A stretch of 64,000 bases of DNA from contig NZ_LOPY01000019.1 of the NCBI RefSeq assembly GCF_001469895.1, positions 1 to 64,000 on the forward strand, read 5' to 3'. Made by a program: the position numbers and the translations under genes. Below the pieces are notes generated by a model, which searched no databases, had not been told where the DNA came from, and saw only the letters and a list, made by a program, of their open reading frames with translations. The DNA comes from Pseudoalteromonas sp. XI10. Its GTDB lineage: Bacteria; Pseudomonadota; Gammaproteobacteria; Enterobacterales; Alteromonadaceae. How positions within the stretch are numbered: the first letter of the stretch is position 1; every line of letters starts with the position of its first letter. Below are positions 15,321 through 25,257 of this stretch, piece after piece.

Positions 15321-16292
15321 ATGAATAAGCCAATGCGATTTGCCATTATCGGCTGTGGTGCTGTAACCGAAGTGAAAAGCGGCCCTGCTTATCAACAAGC
15401 AGAAGGTATTGCGCTTATTGGGGTGACACGCCGCGACTTAGAAAAAGCCCATGATTACGCTAAACGCCATAATGTCGCAAAGGTGTTCGCATCGCCAAGC
15501 GAACTCATTAACGATACCAGTGTTGATGCCGTGTATATTGCCACGCCGCCAGATAGCCATAAAGCGTATGCGCTTGAGGTTGCTGCGGCAGGTAAACCGT
15601 GTTGTATTGAAAAGCCACTGGCGCCAAGTTATCAAGACAGCCTTGACATTGTCGCAGCGTTTAAAGAGGCTAAACAGCCGCTATTTGTGGCTTATTATCG
15701 CCGTTCATTACCACGCTTTAATCACGTTAAACAGTTATTAGAACAAGGTGCGATTGGTAAGCCTCGTCATGTTAGTTGGCATTTAAGTAAAGCTCCTAAC
15801 GCCCTTGATTTATCAGGTGAGTACAACTGGCGCACAGATCAAAATGTGGCACGAGGAGGTTACTTCGACGATTTAGCCAGCCATGGTCTTGATTTACTTG
15901 CCTACCTTTTAGGTGACTTTAGTAAGGTGCATGGTTTATGTGCTAATCAACAAGGCTTATATTCTGCATTCGATGCTATTACCGCGCACTGGCAGCATCA
16001 ATCTGGTGTTACTGGCACCGGGAGCTGGAACTTTGCTTCATCTAATCGTTTTGATGATGTGATGATTTACGGCAGTGAAGGCGAGCTTAGCTTTAGTGTT
16101 TTTGACGAAAAGCTGATTGTGCTTAACAATGCACAGGGTAAACAACAGCTCGTAATTGATAACCCTGCGCATATTCAACAATATCATGTTGAAAATATGG
16201 CAAACTATTTTCATGCTCAGCAACCTCATCCATCAACCGGTGAGAGCGCACTACACACAAGTTGGGTTATGGAGCAGATTTTATCGGCTTAG
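15321..16292 (+). CDS. Gfo/Idh/MocA family oxidoreductase
   Basis: The 323-aa NAD(P)-dependent oxidoreductase has an N-terminal Rossmann domain with FAIIGCGAVTE at residue 7 onward, and the family EKP motif (CCIEKPLAPS near residue 94) whose lysine is catalytic. The C-terminal alpha/beta domain includes GGYFDDLASHGLDLLAYLLG. The family usually oxidises hydroxyls of sugars or inositols. It is co-transcribed with the upstream kinase. The substrate is unknown. Its 3' end overlaps the convergent gene at 16289 by four bases. Confidence 0.85.
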   Translation: MNKPMRFAIIGCGAVTEVKSGPAYQQAEGIALIGVTRRDLEKAHDYAKRHNVAKVFASPSELINDTSVDAVYIATPPDSHKAYALEVAAAGKPCCIEKPLAPSYQDSLDIVAAFKEAKQPLFVAYYRRSLPRFNHVKQLLEQGAIGKPRHVSWHLSKAPNALDLSGEYNWRTDQNVARGGYFDDLASHGLDLLAYLLGDFSKVHGLCANQQGLYSAFDAITAHWQHQSGVTGTGSWNFASSNRFDDVMIYGSEGELSFSVFDEKLIVLNNAQGKQQLVIDNPAHIQQYHVENMANYFHAQQPHPSTGESALHTSWVMEQILSA

Positions 16293-17107
16293 TGCTCAAA
16301 CGCAGCATTGAAGGCATTTACAATTTGTGTGTTTTCACCTTCGTGAAATAACTCCATCAGGCGCTCACTAATTAAAGTGCGTACCTTCTCGGTTTTAAGC
16401 GCTTTATCGAACAGCGCGATTGCTTGTTTGCCGACCTCTGTTGGTGAGCAAGCAATATAACCAAACACCGCGGCTTTTTCTGGTTTAAGGCTGATATAAC
16501 GAATACTACTCAGACCGGGGAAACGTTTATAACGGTTGCTAAATACAGTTTGGTATTCTAAAACGGCATCAATTTTATTTTGAAATAACATTTGCCCGAG
16601 CCTTGGTGCATTTGTTGCCCCATCGAGTATAAAAAAGTGCTCATCATTTAAACGGACAAACTTATCAATCTCTTCTGAGTATGAACGGCCTTTAGTAACG
16701 CCAATTGTTAAGTCATAGTAATAGATAGCTTGTAGTAGGGTAATAGCGTCTGGAATGGTGGGCTTATTAAATACCACCAGTTTATTTGAAGGAAATGCCA
16801 TTAGAGGGTACTGGCTAAACACAGCATGAGCTTCACGCTCAGGGGTTTTCAATTTATTGTACAAGCAAACATTATTCATTTTGCCTAATTCCTGCCACTC
16901 TCTTAAGCGGCTTGCAGGTATAAAATGTAGGCTGATTTCATCGCCTAATTCAGCTGCGGCAGCCAGCAAAAATGTGGTGGCCTCATTCTCAGGGTTGCCG
17001 CCATCTTGCGGAACAAAGTCTGCCATAACTTGAATATCGAGTGTTTCACTGTGGACCGGTAGGCAAATACACAAAAGTAGTATTAAAGTGAGGATAAACG
17101 TTTTCAT
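16289..17107 (-). CDS. Orphan periplasmic binding-like protein (SBP family 3 type)
   Basis: The 272-aa protein has a signal peptide (LTLILLLCICLPVHS) and the layout of amino-acid-type periplasmic binding proteins (PBPb/SBP_bac_3). No permease or ATPase gene is adjacent, so it may be a sensory or scavenging orphan. A segment CLYNKLKTPEREAHAVFSQY near residue 80 is closely mirrored in the protein at 51106-51936 (CTFNAIKTPERAESMVFSKI), showing that the two are paralogues. The ligand is unknown. Confidence 0.7.
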   Translation of the reverse strand: MKTFILTLILLLCICLPVHSETLDIQVMADFVPQDGGNPENEATTFLLAAAAELGDEISLHFIPASRLREWQELGKMNNVCLYNKLKTPEREAHAVFSQYPLMAFPSNKLVVFNKPTIPDAITLLQAIYYYDLTIGVTKGRSYSEEIDKFVRLNDEHFFILDGATNAPRLGQMLFQNKIDAVLEYQTVFSNRYKRFPGLSSIRYISLKPEKAAVFGYIACSPTEVGKQAIALFDKALKTEKVRTLISERLMELFHEGENTQIVNAFNAAFEH

Positions 17108-17298
17108 TACTGCGGGCCCAAAATAAATAAAATGTTAAACATTGCCGGTGCGTGTTGTTGCAAAAAAATTAATATTTGCAGCTGGTAGTGTAATTTTAGA
17201 CCAATTCAAAGAATTAATGCGATGAACATGCATTTTTGCAGTCGAGAAGACTATTTTGCGCTAAAATAGGCGTAATTTATCTCATTTAGGTTCTACTT

Positions 17299-17928
17299 AT
17301 GTCTATCCATGTAATTACTCATCCGTTAGTTCAACACAAACTTGGCCTTATGCGTGCAGAAGGTATTAGTACTAAAAGTTTTCGTGAGCTGTCGTCTGAA
17401 GTAGGTACTTTGCTTACTTACGAAGCAACAAAAAACCTACCATTAGAAAGTGTTCAAATCACAGGGTGGGATGGTTCAACATTAGATGTAGAACATATCA
17501 AAGGTAAAAAAATTACTGTTGTGCCTATTCTACGTGCCGGCCTTGGTATGATGGATGGTGTTATGCAGTTATTACCTGCTGCAAAAGTAAGTGTTGTTGG
17601 TCTTCAGCGTAACGAAGAAACATTGGAGCCAGTGCCTTATTTTGAAAAACTGGTTGGTAAAATTGATGAGCGTTTAAGCCTTGTTATTGACCCAATGCTT
17701 GCAACCGGTGGTTCAATGATCGCAACTATCGATATGCTTAAAAAAGCAGGCTGTAAAGATATTAAAGTGATTGTATTAGTGGCAGCACCAGAGGGCGTAG
17801 AAAAAACTCTTGCAGCCCACCCAGATGTTGAAATTTTCACAGCATCTCTAGACAGTCATTTAAACGAAAAAGGATATATCATTCCAGGCTTAGGAGATGC
17901 CGGTGACAAAATTTTTGGCACAGTCTAA
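17299..17928 (+). CDS. upp: Uracil phosphoribosyltransferase
   Basis: The 209-aa enzyme converts uracil and PRPP to UMP in pyrimidine salvage. It has the standard family length. The PRPP-binding loop is [13 protein letters not shown] near residue 126, and the uracil-binding end [17 protein letters not shown] is intact. It lies 9 bases before uraA, giving the classic salvage operon of import and capture. Confidence 0.96.
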   Translation: MSIHVITHPLVQHKLGLMRAEGISTKSFRELSSEVGTLLTYEATKNLPLESVQITGWDGSTLDVEHIKGKKITVVPILRAGLGMMDGVMQLLPAAKVSVVGLQRNEETLEPVPYFEKLVGKIDERLSLVIDPMLATGGSMIATIDMLKKAGCKDIKVIVLVAAPEGVEKTLAAHPDVEIFTASLDSHLNEKGYIIPGLGDAGDKIFGTV

Positions 17929-17937
17929 GGCGCTCAC

Positions 17938-19176
17938 GTGGAAAACCATCAAACATTTTCGTTAAAAACTATTCTAACTGGCGCGCAAATGCTGTTTGTA
18001 GCATTTGGCGCACTAGTACTTGTGCCGTTACTAACAGGCCTTGATCCCAATGTGGCTTTATTTACCGCAGGTTTAGGAACCTTGCTGTTTCATGTGGTTA
18101 CTAAAGGCCAAGTTCCTATCTTTTTAGCATCGTCTTTTGCTTTCATTGCACCTATTATCGCCTCGGTACAAATGTGGGGGATCCCTGCAACAATGGGCGG
18201 TTTAATGGTGGCAGGCTTTTGCTATGTTGCGCTTAGCTTGATTGTAAAATTTAAAGGCGTCAATGCACTGCATAAAGTGTTACCTCCTGTGGTTGTTGGC
18301 CCTGTTATTATGGTGATTGGTTTAGCCTTAGCCCCCGTCGCTGTGAATATGGCAATGGGTAAAGCAGGGGATGGCAGTGCACAATTAGTTCCTTATGAGC
18401 AAGCAATTTGGGTTTCTGGTTTATCATTACTGGTTACGCTGATTTTTGCGGTATGGGGTAAAGGTGTATTCAAACTTATTCCTATTCTTGCTGGTGTGGT
18501 AGCAGGTTACCTTGCTTCGTTATTTATAGGTATTGTTGAATTTAAGGCGGTCACCGAAGCAAACTGGTTTGCGGTACCGGCATTTACTTATCCTGAGTTT
18601 AAATGGCAGGCTATTTTATTTATGGTGCCTGTGGCCATTGCACCTGCAATTGAACATATTGGCGACATGATGGCTATTAGCCAAGTAACAGGTAAAGACT
18701 ATTTAAAGAAACCGGGTTTACACCGCACTTTACTTGGTGATGGCTTAGCAACCTCTGCGGCATCGGTTTTTGGTGGTCCACCTAATACAACGTACTCTGA
18801 AGTAACAGGGGCGGTAATGCTTACACGTAACTTCAACCCTCGAGTAATGCTTTGGACCGCAATAATCGCTATTGTGCTCGCGTTTGTGGCAAAAATGGGC
18901 GCAGGTTTACAAACGATTCCGGTTCCTGTGATGGGCGGCATCATGATTTTACTATTTGGTTCAATCGCCGTTGTTGGTTTAAATACCTTAGTAAAATCAG
19001 GTGAAGACCTTACCGCGCCTCGCAACTTGACTATCATTGCACTGATTTTAGTGTTTGGCATTGGTGGCATGCATATCGGTGGTGATGAGTTTAGTTTGCA
19101 AGGTGTGAGCTTATGCGCAATTTTGGGGATTATCTTAAATGCTGTTCTCCCCAAAGCAGTGCAACAAGCTGATTAG
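17938..19176 (+). CDS. uraA: Uracil permease (NCS2 family)
   Basis: The 412-aa membrane protein of the nucleobase-cation symporter 2 family has about 12-14 membrane segments and imports uracil. The family glutamate lies in VAIAPAIEHIGDM and the second conserved motif in GGPPNTTYSEVTGA. The start is a GTG, close behind upp. A strong terminator follows. Confidence 0.94.
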   Translation: MENHQTFSLKTILTGAQMLFVAFGALVLVPLLTGLDPNVALFTAGLGTLLFHVVTKGQVPIFLASSFAFIAPIIASVQMWGIPATMGGLMVAGFCYVALSLIVKFKGVNALHKVLPPVVVGPVIMVIGLALAPVAVNMAMGKAGDGSAQLVPYEQAIWVSGLSLLVTLIFAVWGKGVFKLIPILAGVVAGYLASLFIGIVEFKAVTEANWFAVPAFTYPEFKWQAILFMVPVAIAPAIEHIGDMMAISQVTGKDYLKKPGLHRTLLGDGLATSAASVFGGPPNTTYSEVTGAVMLTRNFNPRVMLWTAIIAIVLAFVAKMGAGLQTIPVPVMGGIMILLFGSIAVVGLNTLVKSGEDLTAPRNLTIIALILVFGIGGMHIGGDEFSLQGVSLCAILGIILNAVLPKAVQQAD

Positions 19177-19204
19177 AACTTAAAAACTGCTTGAATATTG
19201 CACC

Positions 19205-19235
19205 AAAAAAGCGCATTAAATATGCGCTTTTTTTG
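19205..19235 (+). terminator. Terminator of upp-uraA
   Basis: AAAAAAGCGCAT and ATGCGCTTTTTTT pair around TAAAT. Confidence 0.85.
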
Positions 19236-19314
19236 TAACTAACTAAAATTTAAGGAATTATAAAACTGGTCTACTAACTGCATTTATCTCTATGTCATAC
19301 TGGTAGGAGCGATT

Positions 19315-21057
19315 ATGCAAGAGGCAAATGTTGTGGATATTACCCCGTTTTTAGCGAAGCATCAGTTACCACTCAAGTATCAATACTTAAGTGAGCAGTT
19401 TTTTATACCCCTCGCGCACGATATCTTGAGCGCAAAAATGACCGGCCAACCTATGCTGGTGGCAATTAACGGCTGCCAAGGGTCAGGTAAAACGACTCTC
19501 GCTGATTTCTTAGTGACCTGGGTTAATAGCAATACCGAATTTAATAGCGTGTCATTATCAATCGATGACTTTTATTTAAGTCGTGATGCACGCAATGAGC
19601 TTGCTAAAGATGTTCATCCTTTGTTTGCGAGTCGTGGGGTACCGGGTACGCATGATACGCAATTAATGGAACAAACCTTATCAGCTTTGTTGGCAGGTAA
19701 AGTGGATGTGCCATTACCTCAATTTGATAAACTAACTGATGATCCGGTGCCAAAAGACCAGTGGTCTAGTAATCAAAAGCCGATTGATATCGTGTTTTTT
19801 GAAGGCTGGTGTGTAGCCAGTACACCTCAGCAGCCTTATCAACTGCAAACTCCGGTAAATGAATTAGAGCAACTAGAAGATGCCGACGGCATTTGGCGTC
19901 GCTGCGTAAATAGTTGCTTAGCGAATGAATATCAAAATGTATTCGCAATGGCCGATTACACCATTATGTTAAAAGCGCCTTCATTTGAAGATGTGTATGC
20001 GTGGCGCTTAGAGCAAGAGCATAAACTAATTGCCAAAAAAGGCCAGGGGCAGGGCACGTTTGACGAAGTGAGTTTAAAGCGTTTTATCTCTCATTTTGAA
20101 CGTATTACGCGGGAAAATTTAGCCACTCTTGCGCACAGCGTTGATGCGTTACTATTGCTCGATACTGAGCGTGATATCACCAAGATGGAGCTTCTCGCTG
20201 ACCAGATTGCTCAACCACTTATTTTTACTGACTTAGACGGCACATTGCTCGATCACGATAGTTACGAATGTGAGGTGATCAAACCATTTTTGGCAAAGTT
20301 GAATGATACCGGTGTCAATGTGATTTTTAACACCAGCAAAACCTTTGCTGAAGTCACTGATATTCAAAAAGGTTTGGATCATCATCAACCCTTTATTGTG
20401 GAAAATGGTGCTGCTGTTTATATCCCGAAAGACTATTTCAAAGTAAAGCCGATTGGCTGTGATGAATATAAAGGTTATTGGCGCTTTGCCATGACGCAAA
20501 GTACCGATAAATTGCATGAAGATCTTAAACAATATGCAAGCCAATTTAGTCATTGTGTACGTGTGTTTAGCCAATTTAGTGCACAAGAAATAGCCGAGTT
20601 AACAGGACTCCCCGTCGATAAAAGTGAATTGGCTCTACAAAGACAGTACTCAGATCCGGTTTGTTTTTCGGGCAGTGATGAAGAAAAGCAGGGCTTGATA
20701 GATGCAATGAGCCAAGCAGGCTACGAAGTGCTTGTTGGCGGGCGTTTTATCCATTTAACCAAAGGTAACAATAAAGGACTTGCACAAAAGTGGCTGTTAA
20801 ATCAGTTCAAAAAAGCCTATCGCAATCCATTTACTGTGATAGCGCTTGGCGACAGTCAAAACGATGTAGCCATGCTAAAGGCGGCCGACACCGCTATTCT
20901 AATCAATAACCCTGGCAGCCAAGTACAATCACAAATATTACAAAAAGCATGGCAGCTCAGCGAAAAGCCCGCCCCTGCAGGTTGGGTTCAAGAAGTTTCT
21001 GCGTTAACTATCATCAAAGCGCGTTTTGCAGCAAAACAGGAGCAATCTCATGGCTGA
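19315..21057 (+). CDS. Bifunctional D-glycerate 3-kinase / glucosyl(mannosyl)-3-phosphoglycerate phosphatase
   Basis: This 580-aa protein is a fusion. Residues 1-295 are a GLYK/YggC-type P-loop kinase with INGCQGSGKTT at 51-61, LSIDDFYLSRD and HPLFASRGVPGTHD, expected to make 3-phosphoglycerate. Residues 300-575 are an HAD phosphatase of the mannosyl-3-phosphoglycerate phosphatase family with FTDLDGTLLD (Asp306, Asp308) and ALGDSQNDVAML. In an operon with a GpgS-type synthase and a GH13 phosphorylase, the phosphatase should release glucosylglycerate and the kinase should recycle glycerate. Its stop overlaps the next start by eight bases. The fusion is clear; exact substrates are inferred. Confidence 0.85.
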   Translation: MQEANVVDITPFLAKHQLPLKYQYLSEQFFIPLAHDILSAKMTGQPMLVAINGCQGSGKTTLADFLVTWVNSNTEFNSVSLSIDDFYLSRDARNELAKDVHPLFASRGVPGTHDTQLMEQTLSALLAGKVDVPLPQFDKLTDDPVPKDQWSSNQKPIDIVFFEGWCVASTPQQPYQLQTPVNELEQLEDADGIWRRCVNSCLANEYQNVFAMADYTIMLKAPSFEDVYAWRLEQEHKLIAKKGQGQGTFDEVSLKRFISHFERITRENLATLAHSVDALLLLDTERDITKMELLADQIAQPLIFTDLDGTLLDHDSYECEVIKPFLAKLNDTGVNVIFNTSKTFAEVTDIQKGLDHHQPFIVENGAAVYIPKDYFKVKPIGCDEYKGYWRFAMTQSTDKLHEDLKQYASQFSHCVRVFSQFSAQEIAELTGLPVDKSELALQRQYSDPVCFSGSDEEKQGLIDAMSQAGYEVLVGGRFIHLTKGNNKGLAQKWLLNQFKKAYRNPFTVIALGDSQNDVAMLKAADTAILINNPGSQVQSQILQKAWQLSEKPAPAGWVQEVSALTIIKARFAAKQEQSHG

Positions 21058-22270
21058 TTTTTATCAAAATGGCATTATCACGACCTTACACAATATTGCT
21101 GACCGCCCAGTAGAAGAACTAGAAAAAGAGTTGTTAGGCTTTTCAAAACAACGCCCAATGGGCCTGATTTTGCCCTCGCTTTACAGTGAGTTAGAAGGAC
21201 CTGCTTTGCAAAATATTATTGCTGAGCTGAAACATGTGCCATATTTATCGCAAATTACCATAGGCCTTGATCGCGCCGACGAAAGCCAATATCGCCATGC
21301 ACTGCAGTTTTTTGCGGAGCTTGATCAGCATCATAAGGTACTTTGGAATGATGGTCCGCGTTTACAAGCTCTTGATAAAGAACTACAAAAATTGGGCGTT
21401 GCCCCACGAGAACTAGGTAAAGGTCGCAATGTTTGGTATTGCATGGGCTATAAGTTGGCAACCTCAAAAGTAGAGTCCATTGCACTGCATGACTGCGATA
21501 TTTTGACTTACGACAGAGCGCTATTAGCACGTCTAATTTACCCCGTTGCTCACCCTCGTTTTAACTATGAATTTTGTAAAGGGTTTTACCCGCGCACCGC
21601 TGAGGGCAAAATTAATGGTCGCGTGTCACGTTTGCTGGTAACGCCGTTATTGCGTTCTTTTAAAACAATATTAGGCAGCAACGATTACTTAGAATACATG
21701 GATTCGTTTCGTTACCCGCTAGCGGGTGAGTTTTCATTCCGCCGTGATGTACTCAACGATATTCGTATTCCAAGTGACTGGGGCTTAGAAATTGGCGTGC
21801 TATCAGAGATGTATCGCAATTACTCGCATAACCGTTTATGTCAGGTAGATATTGCTGATAACTATGACCACAAACACCAAGACTTATCGCTAGAAAACCA
21901 AGCGGCGGGCTTGTCGAAAATGTCGATTGATATTACCAAAGCTTTATTTAGAAAGCTGGCTACCCAAGGGGTGACTTTTACAACAGAAACGATTCGCTCA
22001 TTAAAGGCAACCTATTACCGTATTGCACTCGATTTTATTGAAACTTATCACAACGATGCGTTAATGAATGGCTTAACACTTGATATTCATCATGAAGAAA
22101 AAGCCGTTGAAATGTTTGCTCAAAATATTATGAATGCAGGTCAGCACTTTTTAGAAAATCCAATGGAAGCACCCTTTGTGCCGAGTTGGAACCGAGTAGC
22201 TTCGGCAATGCCAGAGGTGTTTGCTCGCTTAGAAGAAGCCGTAGAGCTTGATAACAAAGAATATATTTAA
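21050..22270 (+). CDS. gpgS: Glucosyl-3-phosphoglycerate synthase (GT81 type)
   Basis: The 406-aa protein starts at the ATG at 21050, which has AGGAG seven bases upstream; the earlier in-frame start lies inside the previous gene. It matches the GpgS glycosyltransferase family that joins glucose from an NDP-glucose to 3-phosphoglycerate. The metal-binding motif is ALHDCDILTYD near residue 149, followed by YEFCKGFYPR. A mannosyl-specific activity cannot be excluded from the sequence. It is translationally coupled to the kinase-phosphatase gene and followed by the phosphorylase gene after 12 bases. Confidence 0.85.
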   Translation: MADFYQNGIITTLHNIADRPVEELEKELLGFSKQRPMGLILPSLYSELEGPALQNIIAELKHVPYLSQITIGLDRADESQYRHALQFFAELDQHHKVLWNDGPRLQALDKELQKLGVAPRELGKGRNVWYCMGYKLATSKVESIALHDCDILTYDRALLARLIYPVAHPRFNYEFCKGFYPRTAEGKINGRVSRLLVTPLLRSFKTILGSNDYLEYMDSFRYPLAGEFSFRRDVLNDIRIPSDWGLEIGVLSEMYRNYSHNRLCQVDIADNYDHKHQDLSLENQAAGLSKMSIDITKALFRKLATQGVTFTTETIRSLKATYYRIALDFIETYHNDALMNGLTLDIHHEEKAVEMFAQNIMNAGQHFLENPMEAPFVPSWNRVASAMPEVFARLEEAVELDNKEYI

Positions 22271-22282
22271 CGGGGAAGGCAC

Positions 22283-24052
22283 GTGACTTTAGAGCTTTTG
22301 CAACAAAGGGTTATTCAGCATTTAACCTGCATCTACGGCGAGGTTGAGCTATCAACAACGCTTGAACAACTCGCAGATAGATTAATCAATACCATGTTAG
22401 GTGATGATCCTGTTCGAGACCCAACGCCGCATAAAAACCGTTGGGATGAGCAAGACATGATTTTAATTGCCTATGGTGATTCGATTATTCGTCATGCTAA
22501 TACGGATGAAGCCGTTGCTAAGCCTGAAGAGCCGCCTTTGCAAACGTTACATCGCTTTGTAAAAAACCAATGCTTACCTGAACTTAATGCACTGCACATC
22601 TTGCCGTTTTACCCATATAGCTCAGATGAAGGCTTCGCGGTAATGAATTATGTGCAAGTGAATGAAGCGTTAGGTAGTTGGCAACATATCCGCGATATTT
22701 CAGCGGATGTTAGGTTGATGGCAGATTTGGTGATCAACCATTGCTCTAGCCGCAGCGTTTGGTTTGAAAACTTTATTCAGGGCAAAGAGCCGGGAAAAGG
22801 GTATTTTAAAACGGCAAGCCAGAGTGATGATCTTGTGCAAGTTGTTCGCCCGAGAACATCACCCCTTTTACAGGCGGTTGAAACTAAAGACGGTTTGCAA
22901 CATGTGTGGTGTACCTTTAGTCATGACCAAGTCGACTTTGATTTTGCTAACCCAGATGTGCTCAATGAATTTGTCAGCATTATTCGTCATTATTTAGATA
23001 ACGGTGTGCGTATATTCCGCCTTGATGCGGTGGCTTTTTTATGGAAAAAACTCAATACCCGCTGCATTAACCTGCCTGAGACACACGAAGTGATCAGATT
23101 ACTTCGCACCCTTATTGAGCATTTTGAGCCTAATGTGATTATTATCACAGAAACTAATATCCCGAACCGCGAAAACCTATCGTACTTTGGTAATGCCAAC
23201 GAAGCACATTGTATTTATAACTTCTCATTACCACCGCTGTTATTACACACTTTACTCAGTGGTGACAGCACCGCATTAAAACATTGGATGATGAGTATGC
23301 CACCTCCTCAAGAAGGCACGGCATACTTTAACTTTATAGCTTCACATGATGGTATTGGCTTGCGCCCCGTTGAAGGCTTGTTGGAGCAAAGTGAAATTGC
23401 CGAAATGGTCAATACTACGGCTAAATATGGCGGTAAAGTCTCATTACGTACCGCCCCAGATGGCACCAATACCCCTTATGAGTTAAACATTGCCTTATTT
23501 GATGCGTTGCAAGGTACCCATAAAGGCCCAGATAAATGGGGTGTTGCACGCTTTTTATGTGCGCATGCCATTATGTTTGCGCTTGAAGGTATTCCAGGTT
23601 TGTATATTCATAGCTTACTCGGTACCACCAATGATTATGAACGCTTTGAAAATAGCCAACATAACCGAGCGATTAACCGTCACCGCTGGCAAGAGTCAGA
23701 TTTACTAGCAAAGCTGAGTAACGAAAATGCCCATCATCGTACTGTGTTTAAAGCGATGAAAAACCTAATGGCTATTCGTAAGGCGCAAAGTGCATTTCAC
23801 CCTAATGCGACCCAATATACGTTACATTTAAGCGAAGGGCTCTTTGGTTTTTGGCGACAAAGTATCAACCGTTCGCAAAGTATGTTTTGTGTTTATAACA
23901 TTAGTGACGAGCCGCAAACGCTTACGCTTGCCGACTTAAATTTGATTGGTACCGAGCAATGGCGAGATTTGATCAGCGGTGAGCAAATTACTGAGCAAAC
24001 ACAAACAATGTCGCTAACACCATACCAAGCTGTATGGCTCAGCAATAAATAA
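22283..24052 (+). CDS. GH13_18 phosphorylase, probable glucosylglycerate phosphorylase
   Basis: The 589-aa protein belongs to the sucrose phosphorylase subfamily of GH13. Catalytic residues are visible: nucleophile Asp248 in [10 protein letters not shown], acid/base Glu290 in IITETNIPN, and Asp356 in SHDGIGLRP. The operon with glycerate kinase, GpgS and phosphatase makes glucosylglycerate the most likely substrate, split by phosphate to glucose 1-phosphate and glycerate. Sucrose phosphorylase is the main alternative. The start is GTG with GGGAAGG upstream. Confidence 0.85.
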   Translation: MTLELLQQRVIQHLTCIYGEVELSTTLEQLADRLINTMLGDDPVRDPTPHKNRWDEQDMILIAYGDSIIRHANTDEAVAKPEEPPLQTLHRFVKNQCLPELNALHILPFYPYSSDEGFAVMNYVQVNEALGSWQHIRDISADVRLMADLVINHCSSRSVWFENFIQGKEPGKGYFKTASQSDDLVQVVRPRTSPLLQAVETKDGLQHVWCTFSHDQVDFDFANPDVLNEFVSIIRHYLDNGVRIFRLDAVAFLWKKLNTRCINLPETHEVIRLLRTLIEHFEPNVIIITETNIPNRENLSYFGNANEAHCIYNFSLPPLLLHTLLSGDSTALKHWMMSMPPPQEGTAYFNFIASHDGIGLRPVEGLLEQSEIAEMVNTTAKYGGKVSLRTAPDGTNTPYELNIALFDALQGTHKGPDKWGVARFLCAHAIMFALEGIPGLYIHSLLGTTNDYERFENSQHNRAINRHRWQESDLLAKLSNENAHHRTVFKAMKNLMAIRKAQSAFHPNATQYTLHLSEGLFGFWRQSINRSQSMFCVYNISDEPQTLTLADLNLIGTEQWRDLISGEQITEQTQTMSLTPYQAVWLSNK

Positions 24053-24064
24053 TGTAAATGCCCT

Positions 24065-25108
24065 TTACAGTTTGCTATTGGTTACCTCTAAAAGAAGTGA
24101 TTCAACACTGAAGGGAAGGGCATTTTTATTCGCATTACTGAAAACGCGAAAGTTAATTGCTAAGCTATCACTGTGAATTTGTTCAACTAGCTTAAGCGTT
24201 TGTTCGCTATGTTGGCTGAAAATGGCCACTTCATCATGCATAGTTCCGGTTGCGTAATTATTGAGTAGATCATGAACATTTACTATAGCTAAAGCTCCTA
24301 GCGTGACATGACCACCGATAGTGACGTCTATTTTTTCTGCCACAACTCTGAGCGGCCAATTTATTGCGCCAACCAATACATCTTTGCGTTTATTTAACTC
24401 ATCAAGCGCTGCAATCGCCCCTAATGCCATGGCATCATTGGCAGCCCAAACCATATTGATGTTAGATTGATGGCTAAAGTAGCCAAGACTCTGGCGATAC
24501 GCTTGTGTTGCTGACCAGTTGGCAACTGTTTTAGCGGTGATATTAGCATTATCATGCGTTTGAACACTTTGCTCTAAACCTTGCTCTCTATCAAGTGCTG
24601 CATGGGTAGTGTAATCACCATTAATCGCAAGAATATTTGCCGTGTGCTGAGTTCTTTCAATCAGTTTTTCAGCTAATAATTGACCCGCTTGTTTGTTATC
24701 GGGCACTACGCTACCTGCGATATTAATACCATGATCAATCAAGCGTTTTAGTTCTTGCTCTGATGGGCGGTTAAGTAAAAAATAGATGGGTGTAGAGGTG
24801 TGTTTTAAGCTCAAAAGTTGTTGGGTAAGCACACTTTTCTCATCAACTAAAATCAGCATATCTGGCTTTGCTTTAATCGCATTAGCCACTAATGACTTCA
24901 TTTCAATATGATTTCGGTTGGCATAATGAATTGTTAAATCGAGATCAAAGTCTTTGGCAGCATCACGCATCAACTGCGACACTTCAAACCAAAACGGGCC
25001 TGTGACATTGGTATTGGCATGACCTGGGTTTATAAAAATAATTCTTTGCTTGGCAAAAACACTCGGTAAGCAAAATAGGCAGATAATGAAAAATACCGTT
25101 TTGAGCAT
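24065..25108 (-). CDS. Sugar-type periplasmic binding protein
   Basis: The 347-aa protein has a signal peptide (MLKTVFFIICLFCLPSVFA) and the two-lobe fold of the LacI/ribose-binding-like periplasmic proteins (Peripla_BP_4). NPGHANTNVTGPFWFEVSQL lies near the start and VWAANDAMALGAIAALDELN near residue 219. No transporter genes are adjacent, so it may feed a sensor or a distant permease. It converges with the glucosylglycerate operon, with 12 bases between stops. A link to glucosylglycerate is possible but unproven. Confidence 0.75.
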   Translation of the reverse strand: MLKTVFFIICLFCLPSVFAKQRIIFINPGHANTNVTGPFWFEVSQLMRDAAKDFDLDLTIHYANRNHIEMKSLVANAIKAKPDMLILVDEKSVLTQQLLSLKHTSTPIYFLLNRPSEQELKRLIDHGINIAGSVVPDNKQAGQLLAEKLIERTQHTANILAINGDYTTHAALDREQGLEQSVQTHDNANITAKTVANWSATQAYRQSLGYFSHQSNINMVWAANDAMALGAIAALDELNKRKDVLVGAINWPLRVVAEKIDVTIGGHVTLGALAIVNVHDLLNNYATGTMHDEVAIFSQHSEQTLKLVEQIHSDSLAINFRVFSNANKNALPFSVESLLLEVTNSKL

Positions 25109-25206
25109 AGTCTTATTAAGTTAAAAGGCCGATAGGGAAGAGTATAGCTTGAATTTTCAGGTTTTAAGTAAATGATTGGCATAGGATAGTTTTTAAATAT
25201 CTGATA

Positions 25207-25236
25207 GAAAAAGGGCTACACAAATGTGCAGCCCCA
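25207..25236 (-). terminator. Terminator of the TonB receptor gene
   Basis: On the minus strand GGGCTGCACA and TGTGTAGCCC pair and are followed by TTTTTC. Confidence 0.7.
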
Positions 25237-25257
25237 AGAGAATCAAATATTTTACGA

